A stretch of DNA of 64,000 nt from positions 1 through 64,000 of the forward strand of contig DATFRP010000227.1 in the NCBI GenBank assembly GCA_035263125.1, in the 5' to 3' direction. The notes under the pieces are model-generated. The model had not been told where the DNA came from and ran no database searches. It saw only the letters and a list, made by a program, of their open reading frames with translations. Origin of the DNA: Gp6-AA40 sp035263125. Its GTDB lineage: Bacteria; Acidobacteriota; Vicinamibacteria; Vicinamibacterales; UBA2999. Below, piece by piece: positions 63,932 to 64,000 of the stretch (positions are counted from its first letter, which is position 1; each line of letters begins with the position of its first letter). A program made the position numbers and the translations under genes.

Positions 63932-64000
63932 GAGTAGCGTAGTAGTCGCCGGTCGAAGTAATTAGACGCCAATTCACGTCCGCCGAACAGATGGGCCGTC

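Overview
This 64 kb window is a high-GC chromosomal segment from a Gram-negative bacterium. It carries SurA-like chaperone, Wzm/Wzt polysaccharide export, HldE-type heptose adenylyltransferase and the Gram-negative style YidC and GyrB insertions. The gene content and the mix of types (glutamine synthetase of the feedback-inhibited I-alpha kind, many GAF/PAS sensors, sigma-54 activators) suggest Acidobacteriota, perhaps Vicinamibacteria (subdivision 6). That placement is inference from protein style, not from a marker-gene comparison.

Layout. Positions 2-4613 hold glmS, a PcrA-type helicase and a small lipoprotein. From 4614 to about 21700 lies the replication-origin neighbourhood: gyrA, gyrB, dnaN and dnaA run leftward. 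rpmH, rnpA, yidD, yidC, khpB/jag, mnmE, mnmG, rsmG, parA and parB run rightward. The gap between dnaA and rpmH contains clustered TTTTCCACA DnaA boxes and is the best oriC candidate. A perfect 16-bp parS sits between rsmG and parA. The F1 operon atpHAGDC (21802-26717) follows without its F0 partners. Next come wzm-wzt-hldE-type adenylyltransferase, mfd, a SurA-like isomerase, a NusG/RfaH-like antiterminator and a Dus tRNA dihydrouridine synthase.

Positions 35550-45310 are the most unusual part. A single-domain response regulator, three sigma-54 activators that consist only of an AAA+ domain plus an atypical C-terminal helix-turn-helix module, two PilZ proteins, one intact GAF-GGDEF diguanylate cyclase and one GAF protein with a degenerate GGDEF are interleaved on one strand. 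Correctly spaced sigma-54 type -24/-12 sequences precede several units, two of them almost identical. I read this as a candidate undescribed c-di-GMP-linked sigma-54 regulatory cascade. The gene content is visible in the sequence; the wiring is inference.

The right part (45331-64000) is a mosaic of signalling and envelope genes: an NtrC-type response regulator operon, a BldC-like HTH protein with an orphan histidine-kinase-like helical domain, a FliA/WhiG-type sigma factor whose tail overlaps a hybrid histidine kinase on the other strand, a PCYCGC protein, a FabZ-like protein lacking the catalytic His, a GAF-GAF-PP2C phosphatase, glutamine synthetase, a twin-PDZ protein, a membrane GAF protein, DsbD, a lone NuoG-like protein and an M1-like metallopeptidase. 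I saw no rRNA, tRNA, CRISPR array, transposase or prophage.
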